This document shows positions 61,446 to 64,000 of a stretch of 64,000 nucleotides of DNA, in pieces; the stretch's first letter is position 1; every line of letters starts with the position of its first letter. The notes beneath the pieces were generated by a model. The model searched no databases. It was not told where the DNA came from and saw nothing but the letters and a program-made list of their open reading frames with translations. The stretch comes from Pogostemon cablin (taxonomy: Eukaryota > Streptophyta > Magnoliopsida > Lamiales > Lamiaceae), in contig CM042987.1 of the NCBI GenBank assembly GCA_023678885.1, positions 31,024,927 to 31,088,926 of the forward strand, written 5' to 3'. Position numbers and translations under genes: made by a program.

Positions 61446-64000
<2,555 letters not shown>

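Overview
The window is a gene-poor, very AT-rich piece of a plant nuclear genome. The evidence is GT-AG introns, plant-type gene families, Ty1/copia LTRs with an initiator-Met-tRNA primer site, Stowaway, CACTA, hAT and Mutator-type elements, and a Helitron. A eudicot is likely; I cannot name the species from sequence alone. I support only two host genes. One is an intronless SRC2-type C2-domain gene (1910-2386, +). The other is a ten-exon oxysterol-binding-protein-related gene (ORP1/ORP2 type, 43985-51227, +) encoding a PH domain, an acidic stretch with an FFAT-like motif, and a sterol/lipid-binding ORD.

Layout. From 1 to 8.4 kb the C2-domain gene is bracketed by a CACTA-type MITE 270 bp upstream of its ATG and by a 1.14-kb Mutator-like element 277 bp downstream of its stop. 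That element has 9-bp target duplications and carries fragments of two unrelated host genes, an AAA-ATPase and a sterol carrier protein 2, so it is a Pack-MULE. AT-rich repeats follow. From 8398 to 16487 lies a full-length Ty1/copia element with near-identical 1387-bp LTRs, a CTCAC target duplication, PBS and PPT, but a badly broken gag-pol. From 16.6 to 18.5 kb there is a second, LTR-like region. From 18867 to 19636 there is a TTA-flanked TIR element, and from 19699 to 26183 a 6.5-kb Helitron with intact ends and a decayed helicase. From 29183 to 30526 there is a hAT-like element with an 8-bp target duplication. From 31.8 to 43.4 kb there are a second CACTA MITE, several Stowaway MITEs, one of them in a tandem triplication, an RNase H-like retroelement remnant, G-rich repeats, and members of a dispersed family marked by the palindrome GTGCACCCGGGTGCAC. 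The ORP gene follows. From 51.3 to 64 kb there are more MITEs, a 158-bp tandem repeat, long (AT)n tracts, and a nest in which a 1255-bp solo LTR and a second MITE sit inside a Stowaway element.

The two genes have no evident functional link beyond both encoding proteins expected to act at membranes. I found no operon-like cluster, CRISPR array, tRNA/rRNA gene or previously undescribed multi-gene system. The observations most worth following are the two-gene Pack-MULE, the contrast between young LTRs and a broken interior in the copia element, the Helitron, the nested solo LTR, and the palindrome-marked repeat family. Most exact element boundaries rest on target-site duplications read directly from the sequence.
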